DNA from: JAVKBW01 sp040222995
Lineage (GTDB): Bacteria; Pseudomonadota; Alphaproteobacteria; UBA8366; Aestuariispiraceae
NCBI GenBank assembly: GCA_040222995.1
Contig: JAVKBW010000042.1
Span: 248,001-312,000, forward strand
Reading direction: 5' to 3'
Length of the DNA: 64,000 nt
Positions 42,472-51,314 of the stretch are shown in pieces (the stretch's first letter is position 1; the number at the start of each line of letters is the position of its first letter). The notes below the pieces were generated by a model. The model saw nothing but the letters and a program-made list of their open reading frames with translations. It did not search any database and had not been told where the DNA came from. Position numbers and translations under genes: made by a program.

Positions 42472-43181
42472 GCCGCCAGCGCCTCTTCCAGGGTGAAAGC
42501 CTTGTCGTACAGCGCCCGCCCGGTGATCGCCCCGGCAATCGACCCGGCGGCGCGCAGGGCCGCCAGATCGTCCAGCGAGGAAACGCCGCCGCTGGCGATG
42601 ACCGGTATCGAAATGGCGTCGGCCAGCGCCTTCGTCTGCGCGATATTCGGCCCGGCCATTGCGCCGTCGCGGTCGATATCGGTATAGATGATGGCGGCGA
42701 CGCCGGCGCCTTCGAACCGCTTCGCCTGCTCGATCGCCGTGACGTTCGTGTCTTCCGCCCAGCCGGACAGCGCGACCTTGCCGTCGCGCGCATCCAGCCC
42801 GACCGCGATGCGTCCGGGGTTTAGCCGGCAGGCTTCGATGACGAGGTCCGGGTCCTTCACCGCCGCCGTGCCGAGGATGACCCGGCGAATACCCTTGTCG
42901 AGCCAGGCGTCGATCTGCGTCAGCGAGCGGATTCCGCCGCCAAGCTGTACCGGCACGGTGCCGACCGCGCCGAGAATGGCGTCGACCGACGCGCCGTTGC
43001 GGGAATCGCCGGCAAACGCGCCATCCAGATCGACGACATGCAGCCACGAAGCCCCCGCCGCGACGAAGGCGGCCGCCTGTGCGCCGGGGCTGTCATTGAA
43101 CACGGTCGCCTTGTCCATGTCGCCGCGCAACAGCCGCACGCACTGGCCGTCCTTCAGGTCGATGGCGGGGTACAGATCCAT
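42465..43181 (-). CDS. hisA: ProFAR isomerase
   Basis: Isomerises ProFAR to PRFAR. The 238-residue barrel begins MDLYPAIDLKDGQCVRL, and continues with VQLGGGIRSLTQIDAWL, a TDIDRDGAMAGPN segment and ASGGVSSLDDLAAL. It overlaps hisF and is 10 bp after hisH. Confidence 0.97.
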   Translation of the reverse strand: MDLYPAIDLKDGQCVRLLRGDMDKATVFNDSPGAQAAAFVAAGASWLHVVDLDGAFAGDSRNGASVDAILGAVGTVPVQLGGGIRSLTQIDAWLDKGIRRVILGTAAVKDPDLVIEACRLNPGRIAVGLDARDGKVALSGWAEDTNVTAIEQAKRFEGAGVAAIIYTDIDRDGAMAGPNIAQTKALADAISIPVIASGGVSSLDDLAALRAAGSIAGAITGRALYDKAFTLEEALAAC

Positions 43182-43191
43182 GCGCGGGGTC

Positions 43192-43821
43192 CTATGGCTT
43201 CCAGGCGAGAAAGTTGCGGATCAGTCGCAGACCGGTGGCCTGGCTTTTTTCCGGGTGGAACTGGGTGCCGATCATGTTATCGCGGCCGACGATGGCAGTC
43301 AGCGTGCCGCCGTAATCGGTCGTCGCCAGCAAATCGGAAGAATTTTTACATAACAGGTGATAAGAATGAACGAAATAGGCATAATGCCCATTTTCCAGCC
43401 CGTCCAGCACCGGATGCTCCACGACAGGCGTCAGCACATTCCAGCCCATATGGGGAATTTTCAGGTCCGGCCGGCCGGGGTCGATGGGCACGACCTCACC
43501 TTCGATCCAGCCCAGCCCCTCATGATCGCCGTATTCGCGGCCGATGCTGGCCATCAGTTGCATGCCGACGCAGACCCCCATGAAGGGCGCCCCGCGCCGG
43601 ATCACCGCATCGGTCAGGGCGTCGACCATGCCGGTAATGCCGAACAGGCCCGCGCGGCAGTCGCCGAACGCCCCGACGCCGGGCAGAACGATGTGGTCGG
43701 CGTCCGCGACAGCCACGGGATCGGCGGTAACTAGCACCCGCCTGCCGTCGCCGGCGACCTCGAACGCCTTGGCGGCGGACCGAAGGTTTCCCGAACCGTA
43801 GTCGATAATTGCAACGGTCAT
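43192..43821 (-). CDS. hisH: Imidazole glycerol phosphate synthase, glutaminase subunit
   Basis: A class I glutaminase feeding ammonia to HisF. The 209-residue protein has IIDYGSGNLRS, the oxyanion LPGVGAFGDC, the nucleophile Cys in GVCVGMQLM, and the His/Glu pair in GTQFHPEKSQ. It lies 29 bp after hisB. Confidence 0.96.
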   Translation of the reverse strand: MTVAIIDYGSGNLRSAAKAFEVAGDGRRVLVTADPVAVADADHIVLPGVGAFGDCRAGLFGITGMVDALTDAVIRRGAPFMGVCVGMQLMASIGREYGDHEGLGWIEGEVVPIDPGRPDLKIPHMGWNVLTPVVEHPVLDGLENGHYAYFVHSYHLLCKNSSDLLATTDYGGTLTAIVGRDNMIGTQFHPEKSQATGLRLIRNFLAWKP

Positions 43822-43850
43822 CTAAGAAAGAGCCTTAACGCGGTGAACGG

Positions 43851-44450
43851 TCAGAGAGACCCGCCGAGCACCCCTTTGGTGGACGGAACGGCATCGGCCT
43901 GCCGCGGATCAATGGCGATGGCCACTTTCAGCGCGCGGGCCAGGCCCTTGTAGCAGGATTCGACGATATGATGGTTGTTGTCGCCATACAGGTTGTCGAC
44001 ATGCAATGTCGCACCGGCGGATTGCGCGAAGGCCTGATACCATTCGCGGAACAGTTCGGTATCGAAATCGCCCAGCTTCGGCTGGCTGAACGCCACCTTC
44101 CAGACGCAGTAGGGCCGGTTCGACAAATCCAGCGAAACCCGGGTCAGCGTTTCATCCATCGGAATATAGGCGTGGCCGTAGCGGGTAATGCCGGCGCGGT
44201 CGCCCAGCGCCCGCGACACAGCCTCGCCGATGGCATAGCCGGTATCTTCCGTCGTGTGGTGGAAATCGATATGCAGGTCGCCCTTGGCGCGGACCGTCAG
44301 GTCGATCAGACTGTGCCGGGACAATTGTTCCAGCATATGATCGAGGAACCCGATACCGGTCGACACGTCGTACTTGCCCGTGCCGTCGAGGTCGACCGAG
44401 ACGGAAATTTCCGTCTCCTTCGTGTTCCGCTCCACCGTCGCTACACGCAT
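43851..44450 (-). CDS. hisB: Imidazoleglycerol-phosphate dehydratase
   Basis: The manganese enzyme dehydrating IGP to imidazole acetol phosphate. The 199-residue mono-functional form has TGIGFLDHMLEQLSRHS, DLHIDFHHTTEDTGYAIGEA and DNNHHIVESCYKGLARAL, giving the metal-binding His clusters. ATG 44450 follows AAGGAAAG. It is the first gene of hisBHAFE; hisN lies ~4 kb away on the other strand. Confidence 0.97.
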   Translation of the reverse strand: MRVATVERNTKETEISVSVDLDGTGKYDVSTGIGFLDHMLEQLSRHSLIDLTVRAKGDLHIDFHHTTEDTGYAIGEAVSRALGDRAGITRYGHAYIPMDETLTRVSLDLSNRPYCVWKVAFSQPKLGDFDTELFREWYQAFAQSAGATLHVDNLYGDNNHHIVESCYKGLARALKVAIAIDPRQADAVPSTKGVLGGSL

Positions 44451-44535
44451 GGGACTTTCCTTTTTCCTGCCACGAGCCGGCAATGCCCGCGACCCGGCTT
44501 ATAAAGAGGCTTGCCCGAAATTGCCAGAACGAACG

Positions 44536-44573
44536 AAACGGGCGGCCCCCAAACCCGGCGCCGCCCGTTTTTG
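44536..44573 (-). terminator. Hairpin terminator between carD and hisB
   Basis: AAACGGGCGGC pairs perfectly with GCCGCCCGTTT around a ~12-nt loop. On the minus strand the stem ends in TTTCGTT, closing the carD transcript before the his operon; the plus-strand side also has TTTTT, so it may work both ways. Confidence 0.7.
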
Positions 44574-44591
44574 TCAGGTCAGGAAGGGCTG

Positions 44592-45095
44592 TCAGGCAGC
44601 CGCTTTTTCCAGCATTTCTTCCAGTTTGACGGTCGCCTGCTCCTCGTCCATCGACTCGACGGCGGCGAATTCGCGCGCCAGCCGGTCGAGCGCGGCCTGG
44701 TAAAGCTGCCGCTCGCTGTAGGACTGGTCGGGCTGGCTGGCGTTACGGAACAGGTCGCGCACCACTTCGGCGATCGAGATCGGATCGCCGGAATTGATTT
44801 TCGCTTCGTATTCCTGCGCCCGGCGCGACCACATGGTGCGGCGGACCCGGCTTTTGCCCTTCAGCGTCTTGATGGCCGATTTCATCTGGTCCGGCGATGA
44901 CAGTTTCCGAAGCCCGGAATCATTGGCCTTGAACGTCGGGACCCTGAGGGTCATGCGGTCTTTCTCGAACTCGATAACAATCAGTTCCAACTTGTCGCCG
45001 GCGATTTCCTGCTCTTCAATCGCCGTTACGCGGCCGACGCCATGCGTCGGGTAGACTACGTAATCACCTTCTTCGAACTCAGACTTCTTCGACAT
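44592..45095 (-). CDS. carD: CarD/CdnL family transcription factor
   Basis: An RNA-polymerase-binding regulator that stabilises open complexes at rRNA and other growth promoters. The 167-residue protein has the Tudor-like N-terminal domain FEEGDYVVYPTHGVGRVTAIEEQEI, and a helical C-terminal part with SRRAQEYEAKINSGDPISIAEVVRDLF and the SYSERQLYQAAL segment. Location downstream of fdxA is conserved in alphaproteobacteria. Confidence 0.93.
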   Translation of the reverse strand: MSKKSEFEEGDYVVYPTHGVGRVTAIEEQEIAGDKLELIVIEFEKDRMTLRVPTFKANDSGLRKLSSPDQMKSAIKTLKGKSRVRRTMWSRRAQEYEAKINSGDPISIAEVVRDLFRNASQPDQSYSERQLYQAALDRLAREFAAVESMDEEQATVKLEEMLEKAAA

Positions 45096-45575
45096 ACCAA
45101 ACCTCTATTCTATAGAACCTCAATAAACATCATGTTACGCAACGACGGTTACCAATTCATGGCGATACCATTTCCTGGTGGTACCGGTTCGTGGCGTTCC
45201 CGGATCGGCTGAATCCCATCATTCCGCCGGTCCGCACCTTCTTCAGTCACGCTTCCGCCTGCCTGCCGACACAGAGATCGGCCCCCCCCCGCGACAACTT
45301 GCGTTTTCGCGTGAGATACCTTCCCTGTCGTTGTCTGTATGCTGTCTACCGAGTCACCCGGCGTCGCGGCCCTGTTGCGCAACGCGCATCAAGCCTGCTG
45401 TTCCGGATGACGGGTCCGGTACGTCCGGAAGACGTACCTGATAGCCAGGGACTTCCTAATTGTTAAAGGATAATATCACAAAAATAAGGATAAACCCAGA
45501 CCTGTATCCAGTAGAAACAGGCGGTTACCGCAACGCATCATTTCCGGTGCGGCCATAATGCGGCCGGGAGGGGAT
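45096..45575. other. Intergenic region between fdxA and carD, no gene seen
   Basis: About 480 bp with only short unsupported frames. It holds a run of ~10 cytosines near 45281-45290 and an AT-rich patch near 45455-45495. Presumably it contains the carD promoter, but I could not place one. Confidence 0.5.
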
Positions 45576-45914
45576 TCAATCGCCGGCACCCGGCTTTTCA
45601 CTGAAATCGGTCTGGAACTTGTTTTTAACGTTCAGCCAGTCGTCGGCATCGGCAGGCTCCTCGCCCTTGCGGGTGATATTCGGCCACTTTTCCGAATATT
45701 CCCGGTTCAGCTCCAGCCATTTGTCGGCTTCCGATTCGGTGTCCGGCAGGATGGCTTCGGCAGGGCATTCGGGTTCGCAGACACCGCAATCAATGCATTC
45801 GTCGGGGTGAATCACCAGCATGTTTTCGCCTTCGTAGAAACAATCTACCGGGCAGACTTCAATACAATCCTGGTACTTGCACTTGATGCAATCCTCGGTC
45901 ACCACATAGGTCAT
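45576..45914 (-). CDS. fdxA: Ferredoxin FdxA (7Fe-type)
   Basis: A 112-residue ferredoxin with one 3Fe-4S and one 4Fe-4S site: the N-terminal motif CIKCKYQDCIEVCPVDCFYEG and then CIDCGVCEPECPAEAI. The C-terminal ~55 residues are the acidic extension usual in alphaproteobacterial FdxA. ATG 45914 has GAGGAG six bases upstream, which rules out the much longer open frame beyond it. Confidence 0.95.
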   Translation of the reverse strand: MTYVVTEDCIKCKYQDCIEVCPVDCFYEGENMLVIHPDECIDCGVCEPECPAEAILPDTESEADKWLELNREYSEKWPNITRKGEEPADADDWLNVKNKFQTDFSEKPGAGD

Positions 45915-46085
45915 TCCGAACTCCTCAACCCCTGCCTGCAGATACATTGACAAGTTCAGGTCGGTAAAACAGGACTTGTCAGGTGCATTACGCAGCCTGA
46001 CATATATAAAGGCGGGGGGATGTGGCAATAGTCTTGCTGCGAAAAACATAACGAATTCTTTATTTGCGACGAAAAGAAACCGGAA

Positions 46086-46694
46086 ATGACCCTCGACCCC
46101 CGGCGCTATGCCCCTGCTACCGCGCGTAACCGCGATCCCATTCTGTCGGTCCTGCGGGACATTTTGCCGCAAACCGGCACGGTCCTGGAAATTGCCAGCG
46201 GAACGGGCGAACATGTCGCATGGTTTGCCGCCGCCTTTCCCGGCCTGACCTTCCAGCCCAGCGAGCGGACGGCGGAACTGCTGTCGAGCATCGCCGCCCA
46301 TGCCGGCGATTCCGGCTGTTCGAACATCCGTCCGGCCCTGCATCTCGACGTTACCTCGGCCGACCCCTGGTCGGTCGGAACAGTCGACGCCGCCTACAAC
46401 TGCAACATGATCCACATTGCGCCCTGGACGGTCGCCGAAGGCCTGATGCGCGGCCTGGGCGCAGTACTGAAACCCGCCGCCCCGTTCATGCTGTACGGCC
46501 CGTTCAAGGTCGGCGGCGTTCATACCGCGCTCAGCAACGCCGCCTTCGATGAAAGCCTGCAGGCGATGAATTCGTCCTATGGCGTTCGCGATCTGGAGGC
46601 CGTCGTGGCGCTGGCGGAAGACAACGGCCTGGCCCTGCAGGAAAGCCGCGATATGCCGGCCAACAACAAGGCGCTGGTTTTTCGCCGCGGATGA
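46086..46694 (+). CDS. DUF938 family SAM-dependent methyltransferase
   Basis: A 202-residue protein of the DUF938 family: N-terminal ARNRDPILSVLRDILP, the SAM-binding VLEIASGTGEHVAWFAAAFPGL, and DAAYNCNMIHIAPW, then GPFKVGG. These resemble class I methyltransferases; no substrate is known. It is divergent from fdxA and convergent with kdsB. Confidence 0.88.
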   Translation: MTLDPRRYAPATARNRDPILSVLRDILPQTGTVLEIASGTGEHVAWFAAAFPGLTFQPSERTAELLSSIAAHAGDSGCSNIRPALHLDVTSADPWSVGTVDAAYNCNMIHIAPWTVAEGLMRGLGAVLKPAAPFMLYGPFKVGGVHTALSNAAFDESLQAMNSSYGVRDLEAVVALAEDNGLALQESRDMPANNKALVFRRG

Positions 46695-46720
46695 GTTGAG
46701 CCGCCGAACCGCCCCCGGCT

Positions 46721-47449
46721 TCAGCCGCGCAGCAACGCCTCGGCCCGGGCGAGGTCTTCCGGCGTGTCGACGCCAAGCGGCACCGTATCGACCAGCACCG
46801 CATCGATGCGCATGCCGGCTTCCAGCGCCCGCAACTGTTCCAGCCGTTCGCGCCGTTCAAGAACGCCGGGGGGCAGCGATACGAACCGTTCCAGCGCATT
46901 GCGGCGATAGGCATACAGGCCGATATGGTGATACAGCGGTCCGTCGCCGGACGGGGCGGTCGCCCGGGTGAATGCCAGGGCGCGGGCCTGACGGCTGCCC
47001 GTTTCGAACCCGACGAAGGCCTTCACCACGTTCGGGTCGACGCGTTCTTCCGGTCGGGTGATTTCGGCCACCGGCGTCGCGATATCGGCCCCGCCGGACA
47101 AGGCCTCGGCGCAGGCTCGCACGATCGCCGGGTCGAGGGTCGGCAGGTCGCCCTGCACATTGACGATAACATCGAAATCGCCGTCGGGATCGAAATCGCC
47201 AACGGCTTCCCAGATCCGGTCCGAACCGGACGGATGGCCCGGATCGGTCATCACGGCCAGCCCGCCGGCCGATTCGACCGCCGCGACGATTTCCTCGTCT
47301 CCCGCCGCAACGAGAACAGGGCCGCACCCGGCCTGCTGCGCCCGTTCAAGGCAGTGGACAATCATCGGTTTGCCGTCGATAAGGGCCAAAGGCTTGTTGG
47401 GAAACCGGGTCGCCGCGAGTCGGGCGGGGATGACGACGAGACTGGGCAA
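46721..47449 (-). CDS. kdsB: 3-deoxy-manno-octulosonate cytidylyltransferase
   Basis: Activates KDO to CMP-KDO for lipopolysaccharide core synthesis, showing a Gram-negative cell with LPS. The 242-residue enzyme has VVIPARLAATRFPNKPLALIDGKPMI, VNVQGDLPTLDP, and YHHIGLYAYRRNALERF. The start is a TTG at 47449 (no ATG is available before the conserved N-terminus) with a weak ribosome site. Confidence 0.95.
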   Translation of the reverse strand: MPSLVVIPARLAATRFPNKPLALIDGKPMIVHCLERAQQAGCGPVLVAAGDEEIVAAVESAGGLAVMTDPGHPSGSDRIWEAVGDFDPDGDFDVIVNVQGDLPTLDPAIVRACAEALSGGADIATPVAEITRPEERVDPNVVKAFVGFETGSRQARALAFTRATAPSGDGPLYHHIGLYAYRRNALERFVSLPPGVLERRERLEQLRALEAGMRIDAVLVDTVPLGVDTPEDLARAEALLRG

Positions 47450-47659
47450 TGCGGATTTCTTTCAAAACAGGATGGACTTACACGGCCGGACCGGCTTCAC
47501 GCCGTATGCTAATCGTTGATTTAGCACATCGTAGGCGATATACCGCCATTAGCAAAATCGAAGATCGGCATGTCCGCAAGGCTGGACGTCGCCGCTGATT
47601 CGGGCAACACTTGATGTCAGATGAACCAGACATCGAAAAGTCAAGCGCGAGGGGAAAAA

Positions 47660-48211
47660 ATGGCTGACAGCAGCGCGGGCGATCCGCTTTTCGTAAACAA
47701 GATTGCAGCAGCGGTTCTGACGGCCGGTCTGATCGCAATGGGCGCCGGGTTCCTTTCGGATATCATCTTCCATGAAGAAACCGGCGAGCTCGCCTACAAT
47801 ATCGAAGTTCCCGAAGGCGGCGCCACCGTCACGGAAGAAGCGGAACCGGCCGGACCGGAGCCGATTCTCGATCTGCTGGCGTCCGCCGATCCCGCCGCCG
47901 GCGAAAAGCTCACCAAGAAGTGCGCCTCCTGCCACACCTTCGAGGAAGGCGGCGCGAACAAGGTCGGACCCAACCTTTACGACGTCGTGAACCGGCCTCT
48001 CGGTTCGCATGAAGGGTTCAGTTACTCAAGCGCGATGACCGATCATGGTGGCGACTGGTCCTACGATGCGCTGAACCATTTTCTCGCCAAGCCGAAGGAC
48101 TTCCTGCCCGGCACGAAGATGACCTATGCCGGCATGAAGAAGCCGGAGGACCGGGCCGATCTCGTCGCTTACCTGCGGACGCTTTCCGCCAGCCCGGCGC
48201 CGTTGCCGTAA
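47660..48211 (+). CDS. Membrane-anchored c-type cytochrome (CycM-like)
   Basis: A 183-residue cytochrome c. A single N-terminal membrane anchor (~13-33) and an acidic/proline linker precede the haem domain: KKCASCHTFEEGGANKVGPNLY (Cys88, Cys91, His92) and the Met ligand in GTKMTYAGM. This matches CycM/cytochrome c552, which passes electrons from the bc1 complex to aa3 oxidase. GAGGGG precedes ATG 47660. A terminator follows. Confidence 0.92.
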   Translation: MADSSAGDPLFVNKIAAAVLTAGLIAMGAGFLSDIIFHEETGELAYNIEVPEGGATVTEEAEPAGPEPILDLLASADPAAGEKLTKKCASCHTFEEGGANKVGPNLYDVVNRPLGSHEGFSYSSAMTDHGGDWSYDALNHFLAKPKDFLPGTKMTYAGMKKPEDRADLVAYLRTLSASPAPLP

Positions 48212-48240
48212 GCCGGACAGGCAGTTCAGGACTATACGGT

Positions 48241-48267
48241 AAAGGGCGGCGCGGACCGCCCTTTTCC
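48241..48267 (+). terminator. Rho-independent terminator after the cytochrome c gene
   Basis: AAAGGGCGG and CCGCCCTTT form a 9-bp stem with a CGCGGA loop, followed by TTCC; placed 30 bp after the stop. Confidence 0.75.
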
Positions 48268-48301
48268 ATGCCGGATAACAGCATTTGCGGGAATTACGGA
48301 T

Positions 48302-49078
48302 TTGAAGACCCTTTCAGACGACCTTGTAACCTTTGCCGAAACCCTGGCCGATACCGCGCGCGACGTGATCCGCCCGCATTTCAGAACCCGGCTGGATATC
48401 GTCGACAAACAGGATGAAAGCCCTGTCACGATCGCCGATCGCGACGCAGAGGAGGCGATGCGGCGTCTGATTGAAGACGCGTATCCCGATCACGGGATTT
48501 TCGGCGAGGAATTCGGCGCGGTTCGCACCGATGCGGATTATGTCTGGGTTCTGGACCCGATCGACGGCACCAAGTCCTTCGTCACCGGGCTGCCGGTTTT
48601 CGGCACGCTGATTGCGCTGGCCCATCGGGGCCGGCCGGTGCTGGGCGTGATCGATCAGCCGATCCTGTCGGAAAGGTGGATCGGCGCGGCGGGCCGCCCG
48701 ACCACGCTGAACGGCGCCGCCGCGAAAACATCGGGCTGTACCGACCTCGCCGCCGCCTCTTTGTATACAACCCATCCCTCGATGATGGATACCGATGACA
48801 GGCGCACGCGCTATGATCGTCTGGTTGAGCAGGTCAAGCTGGGGCGCTTCGGCGGCGACTGTTACGCCTACGGCCTGCTGGCCAGCGGTCATGTCGATCT
48901 GGTGGTCGAGGCAAATCTTTTCCCCTACGACTACATGGCTCTGGTCGGCGTGGTCGAACAGGCCGGCGGCGTTATCAGCGACTGGCAGGGGAAAAGCCTG
49001 GACATGGACAGTGACGGCGCCATCGTTGCGGCAGCGACGCCGGAACTGCACCGCACGGTCCTGAACATTCTGGGATGA
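48302..49078 (+). CDS. hisN: Histidinol-phosphate phosphatase, inositol monophosphatase type
   Basis: A 258-residue Mg-dependent phosphatase of the IMPase superfamily. Metal-binding motifs GEEFG (67-71) and DPIDGTKSF, and the C-terminal GGDCYAYGLLASGHVD, are present. The form with VEANLFPYDYMALVGVVEQAGG is typical of HisN, which replaces the HisB phosphatase domain; the mono-functional HisB in this window fits that. The start is TTG 48302 with no strong ribosome site; no better start exists upstream. Confidence 0.88.
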   Translation: MKTLSDDLVTFAETLADTARDVIRPHFRTRLDIVDKQDESPVTIADRDAEEAMRRLIEDAYPDHGIFGEEFGAVRTDADYVWVLDPIDGTKSFVTGLPVFGTLIALAHRGRPVLGVIDQPILSERWIGAAGRPTTLNGAAAKTSGCTDLAAASLYTTHPSMMDTDDRRTRYDRLVEQVKLGRFGGDCYAYGLLASGHVDLVVEANLFPYDYMALVGVVEQAGGVISDWQGKSLDMDSDGAIVAAATPELHRTVLNILG

Positions 49079-49082
49079 CATC

Positions 49083-49346
49083 ATGAGCATGGAAGACACC
49101 ATCCGCGAGAAACTGACGGCGGCGTTTTCGCCGGCATCGCTGGAAATCGTCAATGAATCCCATCTGCATGCCGGACATGCCGGATCGCCGGGCACCGGGT
49201 CGTCGCACTTTCGGGTGCAGATCGCTGCGGACGCCTTCAACGGCCTGTCGCGGGTCGACCGCCAGAGACAGGTTTACGACGCCCTGAAAGAGGAGCTGGC
49301 GGGGCCGGTCCACGCCCTGGCGCTGACCGCTAGCGGCACGGAATAA
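49083..49346 (+). CDS. BolA family protein
   Basis: An 87-residue BolA-like protein: IREKLTAAFSPASLEIVNESHLHAGHAG, SHFRVQIAADAFNGLSRVDRQRQVYDAL and the C-terminal HALALTA. The conserved His positions bind shared Fe-S clusters with monothiol glutaredoxins in this family. It begins 4 bp after hisN, so the two are cotranscribed. Confidence 0.93.
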   Translation: MSMEDTIREKLTAAFSPASLEIVNESHLHAGHAGSPGTGSSHFRVQIAADAFNGLSRVDRQRQVYDALKEELAGPVHALALTASGTE

Positions 49347-49367
49347 CCCTGAACCCGGGATTAAGGC

Positions 49368-49928
49368 CTAATCCTTGCCGGTATAGAGCTCCGGAAATTC
49401 CTTTTTCGTTACCGGGCCGTCGGACCGGTGGGCATGGCAGGTATTGATTACGAATTTCGCCGTGTTGATGGGCGAGTCGCTAAGCACCTTGCCAGTTATC
49501 CGTTCCGAAGAATACGCCGATTGATAGGCGACGGTCGCCATCACGCCCAGCAGTTCCACAACATGGGTGCAGCCTTTGACGCCGCCGTTGATTTCTTTCA
49601 GCTTGCGCCGCCAGCCGGGCCCGATGCGGTGCCCCTTCAGCGCCTCAAAGCCCGGCGCGATTTCCGAGCAGATCCGGTAGGGTGTGCCGTCCATCGCCAC
49701 TTCGATGTCCTTGATCTCGAATTGCCTGTCGATGGTCAATCGGACAATCATGTCATGCAGCGGTTCGCCAGCCTCGATCTGCCCGCGATCGTCATTCGGA
49801 AACGAATAGGGCTTCACATCCGTCAACCGGCCTTCAATGTCCCACAGGCCGTCATCGCGCACATAGGCGTTCATTTCAATGTTACGCGTGTGGGCGTGTT
49901 TCCGGGGCGCGGCGGGAGATAAGGGCAT
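49368..49928 (-). CDS. DUF2889 domain-containing protein
   Basis: A 186-residue protein of the DUF2889 family: GLWDIEGRLTDVKPY, PLHDMIVRLTIDRQFEIKDIEVAMDGTPYRIC, GPGWRRKLKEINGGVKGCTHVVELLG, and a C-terminal INTCHAHRSDGPVTKKEFPELYTG. Conserved Cys and His suggest metal binding, but no function is known. It converges on the BolA gene with a 21-bp gap. Confidence 0.85.
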   Translation of the reverse strand: MPLSPAAPRKHAHTRNIEMNAYVRDDGLWDIEGRLTDVKPYSFPNDDRGQIEAGEPLHDMIVRLTIDRQFEIKDIEVAMDGTPYRICSEIAPGFEALKGHRIGPGWRRKLKEINGGVKGCTHVVELLGVMATVAYQSAYSSERITGKVLSDSPINTAKFVINTCHAHRSDGPVTKKEFPELYTGKD

Positions 49929-49955
49929 TCTGAGGTCTTTCGAAGTGTCGGTGAA

Positions 49956-51314
49956 TCAGGCGGTCCCGGCTTTGGCGCCGGTGTCGGCGTCTTCCGCGCG
50001 CGGCGGGCCGGCCTCGTCATCCGGTTTGTCATCCACCTTGTCGTCCGGCGGAATGACCTTGATGGACGTGATCTGGTTCCGCAGCCGACGCAGGATTTCA
50101 AACCGAAACCCGAAAAAGATGAAGCTTTGCCCCTGATGCGGGATCATCCGCGCTTCGTGCAGGATCAGGCCGGCCAGCGTCGACGCATCGTCGTCCGGCA
50201 GAACCCAGCCGAGGTCGCGGTCCAGGTCGCGCAGGGTCACCGTGCCGTCGACGACATACGATCCGTCCGGCTGCAGGCGCACGCCGGGTACCGCGACATC
50301 GTCGGTTTCGTCGCTGATATCGCCGACGATTTCCTCCAGAATGTCTTCCAGCGTCACGATGCCCATGAACGTGCCGTACTCGTCGATCACGAGGGCGAAA
50401 TGTTCCCGCCGTTCTCGGAAGGCCTGCAGCTGGTCCAGCAGGCTGGTCGAGTCAGGAATGAACCAGGGCGAGGCGGCGATCGCCTCGAGGTCGATCCCCT
50501 CGATCTTGCCCTGCTTGTTGCGCATCTCGCGCAGCAGGGCCTTGGCGTGAACCACGCCGGTGATCTCGTCGATATCGCCGCGATAGATCGGCAGCCGCGT
50601 GTACTGGCTGGCCAGAACGTCATCGACGCTCTTTTCCAGCGGCGCGTTGACATCCAGCATCGCCACATTGCGCCGGTGGGTCATGATTTCGCCGACCTCG
50701 ACATCGTCGAGATCGAGAATCGACCGCAACATCTGGCGTTCCTGCTCGATTTCAGGGTCGGTGCCGTTATGCAGGTCGATGACGCCGCGCAGTTCCTCTT
50801 CGTGATGTTCTGTTGATACTTCGTGCGACAGCACGACGCCGAACAATCTCAAGGTGACGCGAACCAGCCACTGCACGAACGAAACCACCGGCGAAAACAC
50901 TTTCACCACGACATCGATAATCGGGGCGACGAGCAGGGCCGTCTTGTCGGAATGAACCAGCGCATAGGTTTTCGGCAGCACTTCGGCGAAGACCAGCACC
51001 AGCGTTGTCATCACCAGCGTGGCGTAGACGACACCGGCATCGCCGAACACTTTCAGCATGATGCTGGTCGCCAGGGCCGACGCCAGAATGTTCACCAGAT
51101 TGTTGCCGAGCAGGATCGCGCCGATCAGCCGGTCTTTCTGTTCATGCAGCCGGTTGACGATATCGGCGCGGCGATTGCCCTGCTTCGAGGCCTGGTGCAT
51201 CCGCGCCCGCGACGCCGCCGTCAGCGCGGTTTCCGAGCCTGAGAAAAAACCGGAAAGTATCAACAGAATCAGGACAATACCGCAGGTAATAAGAATTTCA
51301 GCCATCGATGTCAT
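49956..51314 (-). CDS. CNNM/CBS-domain membrane protein (HlyC/CorC family)
   Basis: A 452-residue membrane protein. The N-terminal ~200 residues are a CNNM domain with several helices (SGFFSGSETALTAASRARMH, LLGNNLVNILASALAT). Two CBS domains follow (IMTHRRNVAMLD..., FALVIDEYGTFMGIVTLEDILEEIVGDI), then a CorC/HlyC C-terminal domain. Family members influence Mg/Co efflux. Its ATG overlaps the aroB stop by 4 bp, a widely conserved alphaproteobacterial order. Confidence 0.9.
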   Translation of the reverse strand: MTSMAEILITCGIVLILLILSGFFSGSETALTAASRARMHQASKQGNRRADIVNRLHEQKDRLIGAILLGNNLVNILASALATSIMLKVFGDAGVVYATLVMTTLVLVFAEVLPKTYALVHSDKTALLVAPIIDVVVKVFSPVVSFVQWLVRVTLRLFGVVLSHEVSTEHHEEELRGVIDLHNGTDPEIEQERQMLRSILDLDDVEVGEIMTHRRNVAMLDVNAPLEKSVDDVLASQYTRLPIYRGDIDEITGVVHAKALLREMRNKQGKIEGIDLEAIAASPWFIPDSTSLLDQLQAFRERREHFALVIDEYGTFMGIVTLEDILEEIVGDISDETDDVAVPGVRLQPDGSYVVDGTVTLRDLDRDLGWVLPDDDASTLAGLILHEARMIPHQGQSFIFFGFRFEILRRLRNQITSIKVIPPDDKVDDKPDDEAGPPRAEDADTGAKAGTA